Assembly: GCF_032062135.1 (NCBI RefSeq)
Contig: NC_092859.1
Location: 105,902,471 to 105,966,470 of the forward strand
Length of the DNA stretch: 64,000 bases
Reading direction: 5' to 3'
From: Pyxicephalus adspersus
Lineage: Eukaryota > Chordata > Amphibia > Anura > Pyxicephalidae
The notes under the pieces are model-generated. The model saw only the letters and a program-made list of their open reading frames with translations. It made no database searches and had not been told where the DNA came from. Below are positions 43,281-49,437 of this stretch, piece after piece; the first letter of the stretch is position 1; every line of letters begins with the position of its first letter. Position numbers and translations under genes: made by a program.

Positions 43281-46200
43281 CTAGATGGTTTAACTTAATT
43301 TAATAGTTTAACCAGTGATTTTGTGCATTATTCTTTATAGTCTTTATGGCCCTCATGGTAATTAATTTTCACGTATGCTATCTCTCCTGGTGGGGAAAAG
43401 TAATGCCCTTGTTTAATATTTATGTACACAGCTATTATCAAACTGCTTTTAGTTTTCCTAAATCATCTTGAAACATGGTCAATGGTTTAAAATAACAACA
43501 GCAGCTTAACATTTGTCTTTTAACGTCATTACTTTTTGAAGGTGGGTTGAATCACTCTCATAAAAATGCATTAATGTTTCATATGCTTCAGGAAAATGGT
43601 CCCTTTAAAAGTTTGCAAGCTTGTCACTTGCAATTAACATACCTACACTATCCAACTTTGTCCTGCTGATCCAATGGTAATTACAATTGCTTTGCTTGTT
43701 CAATATATTTAGAAATTCATATTTGTCATGCTGATCCTTTTGCTTGGTGAGTTACTTACTTATAAGTACTAGAACTTTTAGGTTTAACATTTCTAAACCA
43801 ATGTATTTTTCAAATGACAGTTTTTTTTAAAAGACATTCCAAAAAAGGGGGTTCTTAAAACAAGCATGTCAAGTTGTTCTTAAGATCATAGATAGCTAAT
43901 TACATTATGAAGCAGCATTGCAAAACTTTATATATGCTGCACTGAATACTTTAGTTCCACTGATAAAACATAAGCAAATACCCTTGTAAGTGGAAATCTA
44001 GAAAACAAATCTAAATTAGGATTGGGTTTCAGCATGTTAGAGACCCTTTGCCATGTGACCATCCCCCCAAAAATCTGATCATGAGCAAAATATATTTACT
44101 ATTTGCTTTGGCAAAAGTTCTGTAAACAACTATATAAAATTTGCTTGGGGTATAGGCAATTGTCAGAATGAAGAACACTTTTAAAAAATTGTTCTGTTAA
44201 TTCTTTTCTTTGACTTGTGATATTTAGTTCACTAGACCACTCGGAGTTGTCAGTTTAATGTCTGTTAGATCCCCACTTGTGCACTTGTAATTATTCTGAA
44301 AATATCAGTGACTGCATATATCATTTCAACTTTGCTGCTCAGGATTGTGAAATAAATCTTCAGCTAAATCAGGATAAACTGTCAGTTTACAATCCAGGCT
44401 TAAAAAAAAAGGTTAAAATAATGATTCAGTGCTTTCTTACATACAACCTGTGACATGGTCAAATGTTCACTAGCTTGATGTCAGGGCTTAACCTAAAGGA
44501 CCCGTTAACATTTTTACATTCTTTGAAATGTATGACAAAAAGGGGATAAAATGTTTCTGTTTATTTATAAAATATACTACAATAAAATGTATTGATCTGT
44601 TCATCAAACACACATAAATAACATGCTAATGGATTATATTAACAAAAAAAAAAAAAACAGAACACACAAAGACACTATTTATGGCTATGGGTACAGATAC
44701 TATTAATGGCAACAGATACATTTGTTTACAGACTGGTATATATATTAAACATGCAGAAAATTGAAATGCAGGTTTTGATTTAAAAAATGTGACAGAAGAG
44801 ATTTCAAATATGAAAATTTGCATGATGTACAGCACAGCTTAAAACTAGTGAGACATTTTTGTACAAAAATGAAGGCAGTACAGGTATAATATGTAGCTCT
44901 AAGACCAGCATTTGTTTATTTCAATATTGATATTATTTGAAAAAGTGAAACCAAATGGGTTGTTTCTCACTTCCAGAAATTAGTAGGTTTTATTATCCTT
45001 AGACTGTGTTAATAACATACGATTATAGAAGGGACATTAGATTGTAACCCCCATTGAGTGACAACTATTGACATGACTATGGACTTTGTAAAGTGCTGCA
45101 TAAAATATTGGCACTAAGTAAATACTACTAAATAATAATAACTGCAGGTAAACCTCAACTAAAACTTTACTTTGTGTGGCCTCCAAAATGGTATGTCAAG
45201 GTAAACAAGGAGTAAATATTAACATTTAATTTTTCAATGTGGTGCCCAGTACTTTTACATGAACAAATATAGAACAATAGTTCCAAAAAGTGACCACATT
45301 TTAGATCTTTAGAAAATCAACCCATCCTTGGTACCAATTTACAGTCGGAATGGGTGATTAATAGATTAGAAGATGATGCCAATTTGTATTATTACAATAA
45401 CATCTAAATATTTAGAGAAAAAACATCCCAGCAATTAGCTAGGTGGATGTGGTGCTCATTAGTAAAGATAATTACATTTAGAACACGATAGGGGTTTACT
45501 AACAAATATTAGCATGGATTTCACTTCTTTAACATCCACCAAGTGGAAGGTTGTGTTTGATATATTGATATATTATAGTTAAAGTAAAAATAGAGATCAA
45601 ATGTTGGTTATTTTTCTTACAAAGAAAAAATCCTGATTAAATAATTTTTATAGTAAGTGCTAATCCTGTGCCTAACATACATATCTCACATTTCCAATCT
45701 ACTCATATAAGGGAGAAGTTATAGACAATAATGGGCCTGACTTCTTAAAGCTTTCTAGGGCTGGAGCAGACACACTTTCATCAGTTAAGTTGGGTTATCC
45801 AGAAAACCTGAAATCGATTTCTCCAAATTGCTAGCAAATGTTTTGTATCCTGGACCAGATCCATTCCAGGTTTGCTGGATCACCCAGCTTCACTGATGAA
45901 GGTGTATCCTCTCCAGCTTTGGAGAGCTTTATAAAATCAGGCCTAATGTCTTGATTTGAAAAGAGTTGCATGATTAATCCTTAAAAAAACAGCAAAGGCT
46001 TTGCAGTCAAGTTTTAGCTTCTGACAGTTCATACACCTGCTGCTTGTTTACACTGGAGGGCAGACAGGCTGTCAAAATCTTTCTTATAAGAAAAAACACA
46101 GTGGTTGTGTTGGGAATGTTGAAAATAAATGTATTCACAAATATTATAAATATAGACATGAATAATTTGTTGCTTTAAAGTGTTTTTACTGCTTGTCCAG

Positions 46201-49200
46201 AATATGTAGATATAGTGTGAATGATTTGGTCACAAGTCAACTTTTAAAATGCCTGTGCAGTAATTTGTTCTGCTCCTAGTATTAAACACTGAATCACTAC
46301 AATGTCGCTGTACATCTTCAGCACACAGTGAGGAAACAAAACTATAATGCAAAATAGATTGAAGACTGGATAAATGTACTTATTCTGTCTAACAAATATC
46401 AGAATTAAATTATGACCAACCTTAGTACTGACCTTGTCAATAAAAAATGAATAGGTTAAGAGTTACTTGAACTTTTACCTAACTTGTCTGATAAATCTTG
46501 CAAAAAATACAAATTTTAAGAGTAGAGTAACAAACCTGGTACTAGGCAAGGGAATTTAAAAGTCAACATCTGACACACAAGAAAATCTATTTAAAAATAG
46601 ACCCATGTGTTCTAATGGGAAATCCGAACACCTGATAACCCATATATTTTGCAAACACAATAGTAGGCAGGCATTCAATATAAACCTAACAGCACCTATT
46701 ATTTATGCTACCTACACCAAACACCAATGACACCAACTAGTCCAATTTAGGATCTTGCTCATAAACCTGGACACACAAAAAAAAAACAAAAAACGGGAAT
46801 TAATTTCCAAACATCAGCTTGGCCAGGCCAGTGACATTGTTTGCCATCTTCTTCTACATTCAATAGCCTATCTTATGAACACGTTCTGTACACTAGAAAA
46901 GGGGTTTTGGCACCTGAGCATTTGGCTGGATCTGGTAAATAAACACTAAAACACTATTGAAACTCTGACACAATGAGCCTGATTTATTAAAGCTTCCCAA
47001 GTTTAGAGATGATACATTTTCACCAGGGAACCAGGGGGATCCAGCAAACCTGGAATTCATTCCAGAACAGATTCATTCCAGGTTTGCTGGATCAACCAGG
47101 TTCACGGATGAAAGTGTATATTCTCCAGTCTTCGAAAGCTTTAATAAATCAGGCCCAAATATTCAATATACCTAAATCATGGGAATAGAGATTGTAGGCT
47201 ACCACCATACAGACTGTCTATTTGATGATTTTATTAATTTCCTAATTTAGTGATTTCCCTAATAAACGTGAAATATTTTGCATACAATTGTCTCTGGACT
47301 TTTCAGGACTTTATGTGAACAATTCCAAATGGAAAATATTCTAAATCTCTTTTCCATCTGTCACCAAGATCAAAAAGTCTTCAATTTGCAGCTCTAGTAT
47401 GTCAAATATTTTTCCTTACTACAGGTTAGAAACCTTACCCTATTCTCTTGGTTTGGCCAAACAGAGGCAAACTTTGATTACTTTTTTATATTTAACTATT
47501 CTTCTTCACTATGCTTCCTTTTTTCTTCTTTCATTCTGTTACTTCACCCCCTTATTTCTTTGTCTTCCCCTCTCTCACTCCCCTTCCTGCTTTCTTCTAG
47601 TTCCATTCATCCATTGCCTTTTACCTTTGTTATCACCATGATTTACATGTTTAATTAGAATGGTAAATTGGTTAATCAGGTTTTTGGGCATAATCTTGTT
47701 GTGTTTATTTATTTTGTAACCATTATTTTGTTAACAAACACACATATGCATTTGTTGTAGCAAACGGGTTGTTTCTGACATTATACCTCATTGTTTTTTG
47801 CCTACTGTATACCATGATTTAAAAATCAATAAAAAGCTATTGCTAGGTAATTTTAATAAACTATTTCCACTGAAGTTGGGATATATTATGTAATATATAT
47901 TGGCAGCTGCAGGATAACAGCGCATGTATGTCTACAGATTCCACAGGTGTGGACTGAAATTAGATTGTCCTGCCACATTAATAAATGGGTTTCCTTCAAA
48001 AGAGGAGATTTTGTGCAGATTTTATGTCCCTGATTTATAACAACTCTCCAAGGCTGGAGAGGATACATTTACTTCCTTGAAGTTGGGTGATCCATAAAAC
48101 CTGGGATGGATCTGCTCCAGAACTCAAAACATTTGCTAATAAATAGCAAATGACTTTAGGAAATCCATTCCAGGCTTGCTGGATTACCCAGTTTCACTGA
48201 AGAAAGTGAATGCTCTCCAGCCTTGGAGAGCTTTACTAAATCAGGGCCCATGTGTTTAGGTAAATAAAAACCTGTATATGTAATTATATTTATCATCAGC
48301 TGGTACCTTACTTTTCAGTAAGGAACCAAACACTTAAACCCTTAACTTACCAACCCCTTACCGAAATACATAGTTTTTTTGTTTTTTTGGGGGATAATGG
48401 CCACATGAAAGTGAATGAGCTGTACTATGTCTTTAGCTATAATGTTAGGCGTTGAAGGAATCCTGCTCTCCCAATGTTTTGCCCTCTCTCTTATTCCTGT
48501 AGCACTTGTCCCTAGGAATGTTATGAAATAAAAAATATAATAAACAAAGTAGTCCTAAGTGCATCCCTGGCTGTGCTTTCGAATACATTAAAAGGATAAA
48601 TAAGGTGAGAATACCAGGCCATTGGTTTACAGTATCCTTATAAAGTATTTTTTTTTAGTTTTAGTTTTACTTACAGTCTTTTCTTTTCCTGTTTCTTGTT
48701 CTGGAATCTTGGTTGCTTCAAATTTTGTTTTCTGATCTGATGCTACTCCATCCTCCATTTTCTTCAACATTGTTGCTGTAAGGTCAATCATCAAATCCTG
48801 CTTTGGAATGTTTTTTTCTTTTTGCTGCAAATTACCTTCTACCTGCTCTTTAGACAGTAATGGAATGTCTTGGGCAGCAACTTGACTGCTGTCTTTAAGG
48901 GGTAGCACCTCTGCATCTTTAGAAACCAATGGTAGTTCTGTTTCTTTACTTATTACAGGTGGGCCAACCATAGCCTTTTTATCTTTGCTTTCTACTTGAC
49001 TAATATTCTCTGTTTGTCCTTCACTAACTTTTTCATCTGAAGTTTTTGCAATTTCTTTTTTTGTGACTTGATCAGTTGCTTTATCGGGTGTTTTCAGATT
49101 TACTTGTGAGGGTTTCTGTGCTTGTTCAGGTAAAACAGAATGCTTTGGTGAAGATTTTGGAGACAGTCCTAAAAGAGGTGGCACTTTGCCCATGTCTCCA

Positions 49201-49256
49201 AGTTGTCCTGAGAGTGCTCTTTGTGTCTGACAATTTAAGCAGAGCCATTCTGCAGC
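151..49256 (-). CDS. PCLO: PCLO (Piccolo), partial gene: 13 internal exons
   Basis: Piccolo is a very large scaffold protein of the presynaptic active zone that helps organise vesicle clusters and release sites with Bassoon, ELKS/CAST, Munc13 and RIM. The minus strand encodes, in order, the end of zinc finger 2, long Ser/Glu-rich and Pro-rich low-complexity stretches, coiled coils, a PDZ domain and the beginning of C2A. Identity was assigned by comparison with remembered mammalian Piccolo; blocks such as [23 protein letters not shown] and [10 protein letters not shown] are nearly unchanged. The exons are 48675-49256, 36678-41397, 34339-36317, 27455-29627, 20323-20453, 17581-17706, 10516-10624, 8300-8367, 5274-5485, 3287-3337, 2581-2711, 1603-1629 and 151-244. 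All have AG/GT borders and the phases fit, except that one exon is missing between the fifth and sixth. The start and end of the gene are outside the window. One in-frame stop interrupts the second exon. Confidence 0.96.
245..2580 (-). other. PCLO intron interrupted by the C2A microexon
   Basis: AT-rich intronic sequence on both sides of the 27-nt microexon. I see no transposon ends or RNA genes here. A strong-looking donor (GTAAGTAT on the minus strand, near 2256) has no convincing partner exon. Confidence 0.7.
1603..1629 (-). CDS. PCLO: PCLO 27-nt cassette microexon in C2A
   Basis: The minus strand has GTCGTTGCAG, then 27 nt, then GTAGAG. With the flanking phase-2 exons it reads [18 protein letters not shown], with QVMVVQNAS from the microexon and its split codons. 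This is the same insertion I know from mammalian Piccolo C2A, where including or skipping it changes the calcium response of the domain. Both neighbours also join directly in frame without it (GRG-AEYKRR), so it is a true cassette. It is too short for ordinary gene finders. Confidence 0.88.
2581..2711 (-). CDS. PCLO: PCLO exon: C2A domain with calcium-binding loop 1
   Basis: A 131-nt exon, phase 0 to 2, with acceptor CTTTATAG|CTTCAG and donor AAGAGG|GTAAGA. It reads [20 protein letters not shown] and then [20 protein letters not shown]. The Asp residues in [10 protein letters not shown] are the expected loop 1 calcium ligands of a C2 domain. Piccolo C2A is known as an unusual, low-affinity calcium sensor that changes conformation on binding. 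The exon stops just after PGRG, where the mammalian gene has an alternative nine-residue insertion. Confidence 0.96.
3287..3337 (-). CDS. PCLO: PCLO small exon leading into C2A
   Basis: A 51-nt exon, phase 0 to 0, preceded by a ten-T tract and CAG and followed by GTATCT. It encodes [17 protein letters not shown], equivalent to mammalian PTDGTKVVSHPITGEIQ. As it is a multiple of three it could be skipped without a frameshift, but skipping would remove the first strand of the C2A domain. Confidence 0.92.
3800..3930. repeat. Diverged repeat, copy 1
   Basis: The stretch with GTCAGCAATTAGATTCCTAT and GGCTTCACTGACTAC resembles 4535-4670 (TAGCAATTACGTCC, GGCTCCTCTAACTAC) in the same orientation. 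The family is not named; the copies are clearly old. Confidence 0.45.
4096..4410 (+). repeat. SINE-like interspersed repeat
   Basis: It begins GGTTCAGTGGCTTGCACTCT, continues with GGAGTTTGTATGTTCTCCCT and ends in a TATAAATAC plus AATA-rich tail. The head resembles a tRNA-like promoter and the body matches a repeat common in frog genomes as I recall them. Its 3' half recurs at 44998-45140, sharing TTAGACTGTGTTAATAAC. Class is not certain. Confidence 0.6.
4535..4670. repeat. Diverged repeat, copy 2
   Basis: Related to 3800-3930 in the same orientation, about 700 bp away. Either two insertions of one family or parts of a broken local duplication. Confidence 0.45.
5274..5485 (-). CDS. PCLO: PCLO exon: PDZ-C2A linker
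   Basis: A 212-nt exon, phase 1 to 0, with acceptor AATTACAG|TGGAGA and donor AGTAAG|GTAAAT. It reads [20 protein letters not shown], then [20 protein letters not shown]. This serine/proline-rich linker is well conserved between frog and mammal at both ends and more variable in the middle ([12 protein letters not shown]). Confidence 0.95.
6465..6665. mobile_element. Palindromic MITE, copy 1
   Basis: A fold-back element whose two halves mirror each other: left half with CTGATTTATTAAAGCTCTCC and GGTGATCCAGCAAACCTGGA, right half with CCAGGTTTGCTGGATCACC. It is one of nine related copies in this window, has no coding capacity, and is inside a PCLO intron. Confidence 0.85.
6958..8176 (+). mobile_element. 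Mariner-family DNA transposon, inactive
   Basis: A 1219-bp element with inverted ends sharing GTGCTGAGAAGTTCCTGGCT (left from 6958, right ending 8176). Each side is flanked by TA, the mariner target site. It carries a decayed transposase in the plus direction, antisense to PCLO. The full length and intact ends show a standard insertion followed by point decay. Confidence 0.92.
7143..8010 (+). pseudogene. Mariner transposase pseudogene
   Basis: Translated fragments in shifting frames show mariner hallmarks: an N-terminal [10 protein letters not shown], a helix-turn-helix region with [20 protein letters not shown], the TEDET catalytic motif (near 7588) and YSPDLAPSD near the C terminus (about 7920). 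The reading frame is broken by several small frameshifts, and the Trp expected after TEDET is TGA. The transposase of this family would cut and paste at TA sites with a DD34D triad; this copy cannot make it. Confidence 0.9.
8300..8367 (-). CDS. PCLO: PCLO exon: short linker after the PDZ domain
   Basis: A 68-nt exon, phase 2 to 1, with acceptor TTCTCTCAG|GGATAT and donor AGCTA|GTAAGT. It encodes [20 protein letters not shown], equivalent to mammalian DLNMLSDSENSQHLELHEPP. The small size and the two split codons fit the neighbouring exons exactly. Confidence 0.93.
8368..10515 (-). other. PCLO intron with a hAT MITE
   Basis: Contains the hAT-type element at 8930-9199 and a G10 run near 10057. 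Sequence from 9780 to 10080 is GC-richer than its surroundings and may be an old repeat, but I do not recognise it. Confidence 0.7.
8930..9199. mobile_element. hAT-type MITE with 8-bp target duplication
   Basis: A 270-bp element with ends CAGTGTTTCTCA and AAAAACACTG. It is flanked on both sides by the same 8-bp duplication, GTCTAGGC (8922-8929 and 9200-9207), as expected for hAT insertions. Internal text such as AGGGAACCCCTGCTAT recurs at 17781-17930. Non-coding. Confidence 0.9.
10516..10624 (-). CDS. PCLO: PCLO exon: second half of the PDZ domain
   Basis: A 109-nt exon, phase 1 to 2, with acceptor TTTTTCCAG|GAATGC and donor AGACT|GTGAGT. It encodes [20 protein letters not shown] and then [17 protein letters not shown], the last strands and helix of the PDZ domain. 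It differs from the mammalian sequence at only a few residues. It sits beside a long AT microsatellite in the upstream intron. Confidence 0.96.
10676..10730. repeat. AT dinucleotide microsatellite
   Basis: About 27 TA units followed by a T run, 50 bp upstream (in gene sense) of the PDZ exon acceptor. Likely polymorphic. Confidence 0.95.
11301..11687. mobile_element. MITE with about 28-bp inverted ends
   Basis: The left end TTTAAAGAGACACCATCAGC is mirrored at the right end, whose reverse complement reads TAAAGAGACACTGTCATCTT. The body is non-coding and moderately GC-rich. The superfamily is not clear to me; target duplications were not resolved. Confidence 0.75.
13955..14173. mobile_element. 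Palindromic MITE, copy 2
   Basis: Both halves are recognisable (ATCCAGCAAACCTTAA on the left, GATTTGCTGGATCACCCAGC on the right), with a diverged centre. Confidence 0.82.
14202..14586. mobile_element. MITE with TTAAAG...ACCTAAA ends
   Basis: The left end TTAAAGCAGACCTAAA and the right end TTTAGGTCCCCTTTAA are inverted copies matching at 14 of 16 positions. The TTAA at each edge may be a target site. The body contains an A/T-run hairpin. Element 42225-42712 has related ends. Confidence 0.75.
16070..16198. repeat. Short inverted repeat
   Basis: Arms containing ATTGCAATCTGTA and CACAGATTGCAAT face each other about 85 bp apart. Possibly the ends of a small degraded MITE. Confidence 0.45.
17581..17706 (-). 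CDS. PCLO: PCLO exon: PDZ domain, ligand-binding loop
   Basis: A 126-nt exon, phase 1 to 1, with acceptor TTAACTAG|GAAATG and donor GAAG|GTAAGG. It encodes [16 protein letters not shown], the carboxylate-binding loop and second strand of a PDZ fold (GFGM in place of the canonical GLGF), then [20 protein letters not shown]. In mammals the Piccolo PDZ domain binds the cAMP sensor Epac2/RIM2 complex and other C-terminal peptides. The preceding exon, which should carry the first strand, was not found. Confidence 0.95.
17707..20322 (-). other. PCLO intron interval where a PDZ exon is expected but not seen
   Basis: Flanking exons end in phase 0 and begin in phase 1, so an exon of length 1 modulo 3 should lie here. 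I scanned the minus strand for the first PDZ strand (IIQMNGKTMHYIFPHARIKI in mammals) and found no match. The interval includes a hAT-related fragment at 17781-17930; otherwise plain AT-rich DNA. Confidence 0.65.
17781..17930. repeat. Fragment related to the hAT MITE
   Basis: Begins CAGTATTTTTTGACC and contains GGGAACCCCTGCTAT and TATCCACAGCTCA, shared with 8930-9199. The right end is missing or diverged. Confidence 0.65.
20323..20453 (-). CDS. PCLO: PCLO exon: linker before the PDZ domain
   Basis: A 131-nt exon, phase 1 to 0, with acceptor TTTCCAAAG|CCTATC and donor GATCAA|GTAAGA. Joined to the preceding G it reads [20 protein letters not shown], then [11 protein letters not shown] and HSRPPYQDQ, very close to the mammalian segment just N-terminal to the PDZ domain. 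A 231-codon open frame on the opposite strand covers this exon but has no support of its own. Confidence 0.95.
21370..21846. mobile_element. Repeat element with internal duplications
   Basis: Outer ends GATGTGAAACTCAAATACAC and, as reverse complement on the right, GGGGGTGTCAAACTCTGGCA are imperfect inverted copies. Inside, CAGTCCAATG recurs at 21481, 21568 and 21667, with GGCAGAGAGGCC and GCTACTACAAT around it, so units of 87-99 bp are repeated and partly inverted. Likely a non-autonomous DNA transposon. Confidence 0.65.
22192..22378. mobile_element. Palindromic MITE, copy 3 (degraded)
   Basis: Recognisable by GGGGGATCCAGCAAACTT on the left and CCAGATTAGCTTGATCAC on the right. The right terminal part is strongly diverged. 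Confidence 0.6.
25113..25147. repeat. A-rich tract
   Basis: An A22 run, one C, then A12. No clear retrotransposon body is visible just upstream. Confidence 0.85.
27455..29627 (-). CDS. PCLO: PCLO exon: second coiled coil, CAST/ELKS-binding region
   Basis: A 2173-nt exon, phase 0 to 1, with acceptor TTATCTTAG|AGCAAA and donor GAAG|GTAATC. It begins [20 protein letters not shown], then [15 protein letters not shown] and a highly charged coiled coil, [20 protein letters not shown] through [20 protein letters not shown], at about plus-strand 29225-29485. In mammals this coiled coil is among the most conserved Piccolo/Bassoon segments and contributes to binding ELKS/CAST and Munc13. A Tyr/Gln/Pro-rich stretch follows (plus-strand about 28860-29180), then [29 protein letters not shown] and a final [16 protein letters not shown] just before the splice donor. 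Confidence 0.96.
30621..30872. mobile_element. MITE with TGTACACAC ends, copy 1
   Basis: Begins AGGCTTTGTACACACGTTAG and ends with its partial inverse (CTGTACACACCCTA). An inner hairpin has CATTGGAAAGGAT facing ATCCTTTCCAATG. It is related to 54290-54599 in the opposite orientation (shared TGAACG, GGATCC and CTCTCCCC text). Confidence 0.75.
31773..31819. repeat. ATCT tetranucleotide microsatellite
   Basis: Nearly twelve ATCT units without interruption. Likely length-polymorphic. Confidence 0.97.
32252..32661. mobile_element. Element with about 70-bp inverted repeats
   Basis: The left arm (32252-32324, with GATGCACCACAACCAAAAAG) is the inverse of the right arm (32593-32661, with CTTTTGGTTGTGGTGCGTCA). 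The central 270 bp has a small hairpin-like part (GATGAAGCAGACTT and GTGAAACACGTAATC). It has the architecture of a MITE or fold-back transposon; superfamily unknown. Confidence 0.8.
33626..33662. repeat. AT dinucleotide microsatellite
   Basis: About 18 TA units; a shorter TA run lies at 33769-33784. Confidence 0.95.
34339..36317 (-). CDS. PCLO: PCLO exon: coiled coil and QT-motif cluster
   Basis: A 1979-nt exon, phase 1 to 0, with acceptor AATTTCAG|GTGAGG and donor ATACA|GTAAGA. After the junction it reads [19 protein letters not shown], matching the mammalian block that begins GEVMDYSSKTTG. About 170 codons in, a long Gln/Glu/Leu-rich coiled coil runs across plus-strand 35476-35784 ([20 protein letters not shown] onward). 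Between 34720 and 35109 lie five QT motifs: [31 protein letters not shown] and GCQTE. The exon closes with Ser-Pro-rich sequence ([20 protein letters not shown]) and [17 protein letters not shown]. These are central Piccolo/Bassoon-homology sequences; the coiled coil is expected to mediate scaffold interactions at the active zone. Confidence 0.95.
36318..36677 (-). other. Short PCLO intron (360 bp)
   Basis: Donor ACAG|GTCAGT at 36677 and acceptor AATTTCAG ending at 36318. It is the shortest intron of the set, AT-rich and free of repeats. It has in-frame stops, so it is not coding. Confidence 0.9.
36678..41397 (-). CDS. PCLO: PCLO giant central exon (4.7 kb) with an in-frame TAG
   Basis: A 4720-nt exon, phase 0 to 1, with acceptor TTTTTTAG|GAAAAG and donor ACAG|GTCAGT. 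It encodes about 1573 codons of mostly disordered protein: a conserved start ([17 protein letters not shown]), Ser/Glu/Asp-rich stretches with [20 protein letters not shown], a basic and coiled region rich in Glu, Gln and Lys (plus-strand 39900-40110), a short polyproline run (38400-38445), a VPPKPSS motif that suits SH3 or actin-regulator binding (near 38210), and a strongly conserved tail with [18 protein letters not shown] and [15 protein letters not shown] (36830-36980). Codon 771 (39085-39087) reads TAG; reading continues in the same frame, and the conserved [11 protein letters not shown] comes eight codons later. No frameshift is needed anywhere. The stop may be a base error, a nonsense allele or a recoded codon. 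Confidence 0.93.
39085..39087 (-). other. PCLO: In-frame TAG inside PCLO giant exon
   Basis: On the minus strand the reading is ...SISTG, then TAG, then [17 protein letters not shown]. The 722-codon open stretch before it and the 815-codon stretch after it share one frame, and both match Piccolo. A single base change explains the interruption. Truncation here would remove the coiled coils, PDZ and C2 domains. Confidence 0.9.
42225..42712. mobile_element. GC-richer MITE-like element
   Basis: The left edge TTAACAGGGACCTAAACTAA and the right edge, whose reverse complement reads CTAAAGCGGAGCTAAACTAC, are imperfect inverted copies related to the ends at 14202-14586. The interior has an A-run (42326 onward) and CG-containing sequence that stands out from the AT-rich intron. 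No protein match is seen. Confidence 0.6.
43238..43277. repeat. AT dinucleotide microsatellite
   Basis: Twenty TA units in the intron upstream of the giant exon. Confidence 0.95.
44998..45140 (+). repeat. 3' part of the SINE-like repeat
   Basis: Starts TTAGACTGTGTTAATAACAT and ends with a TACTACTAAATAATAATA tail. It matches the 3' half of 4096-4410 and also carries GGGACATTAGATTGTAAC. Confidence 0.6.
45733..45943. mobile_element. Palindromic MITE, copy 4
   Basis: Well preserved right half (CCAGGTTTGCTGGATCACCC) mirrored by a more diverged left half. Confidence 0.85.
46975..47156. mobile_element. Palindromic MITE, copy 5
   Basis: A shorter copy (182 bp): ATCCAGCAAACCTGGAATTC faces GATTCATTCCAGGTTTGCTG with almost no loop. 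Terminal CCTGATTTATTAAAGC faces GCTTTAATAAATCAGG. Confidence 0.87.
47335..47840 (+). repeat. Possible LINE 3' end
   Basis: A long pyrimidine-rich block (47510-47610) is followed by an AT-rich tail ending AAATCAATAAAAAGC. This layout resembles L1-type 3' ends, but no reverse-transcriptase sequence is visible. Confidence 0.3.
48027..48249. mobile_element. Palindromic MITE, copy 6
   Basis: Ends CCTGATTTATAACAACTCTC and GAGAGCTTTACTAAATCAGG, with the shared CTCCAAGGCTGGAGAGGATA. It lies 425 bp from the zinc-finger exon. Confidence 0.87.
48675..49256 (-). CDS. PCLO: PCLO exon: end of zinc finger 2 plus linker
   Basis: A 582-nt exon, phase 0 at both ends, follows a TTTCAG acceptor and ends ACT|GTAAGT. 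It opens with [20 protein letters not shown], the C-terminal zinc-ligand pair (C-x2-C) of Piccolo's second double zinc finger. In the family this finger binds the prenylated Rab acceptor PRA1; the remaining ligands must lie in an upstream exon outside the window. The rest (about 170 codons) is a Lys/Glu/Gln/Pro-rich linker ending GKEKT, which joins to [10 protein letters not shown] of the next exon exactly as in mammalian Piccolo. The linker is poorly conserved apart from its two ends. Confidence 0.93.
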
Positions 49257-49397
49257 CTGAAAGACAAAATAATATCATACACTATTAGATATTTTATGGT
49301 TTACTCTAACACTGAATTTATTAGTAACAAAAACACTTCCTATTAGTGTTAAATTAATAAAATTCAACAGATACTTAGCTGTACTTCATGTAAGTAT

Positions 49398-49437
49398 TGT
49401 GAGTATTCGTCTTGAAATTATAAGACGAATACTCACA
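49398..49437. repeat. Perfect 16-bp-arm hairpin
   Basis: TGTGAGTATTCGTCTT faces AAGACGAATACTCACA across an 8-bp loop (GAAATTAT). It lies 140 bp upstream (in gene sense) of the zinc-finger exon. Function unknown. Confidence 0.9.

Larger units (their letters stand above)
41398..48674 (-). other. PCLO intron, 7.3 kb
   Basis: Holds a GC-rich MITE-like element (42225-42712), an AT microsatellite, a SINE-like tail (44998-45140), three palindromic MITEs (45733-48249) and a possible LINE 3' end (47335-47840). The part from 43280 to 44990 shows no recognised feature. Confidence 0.7.
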
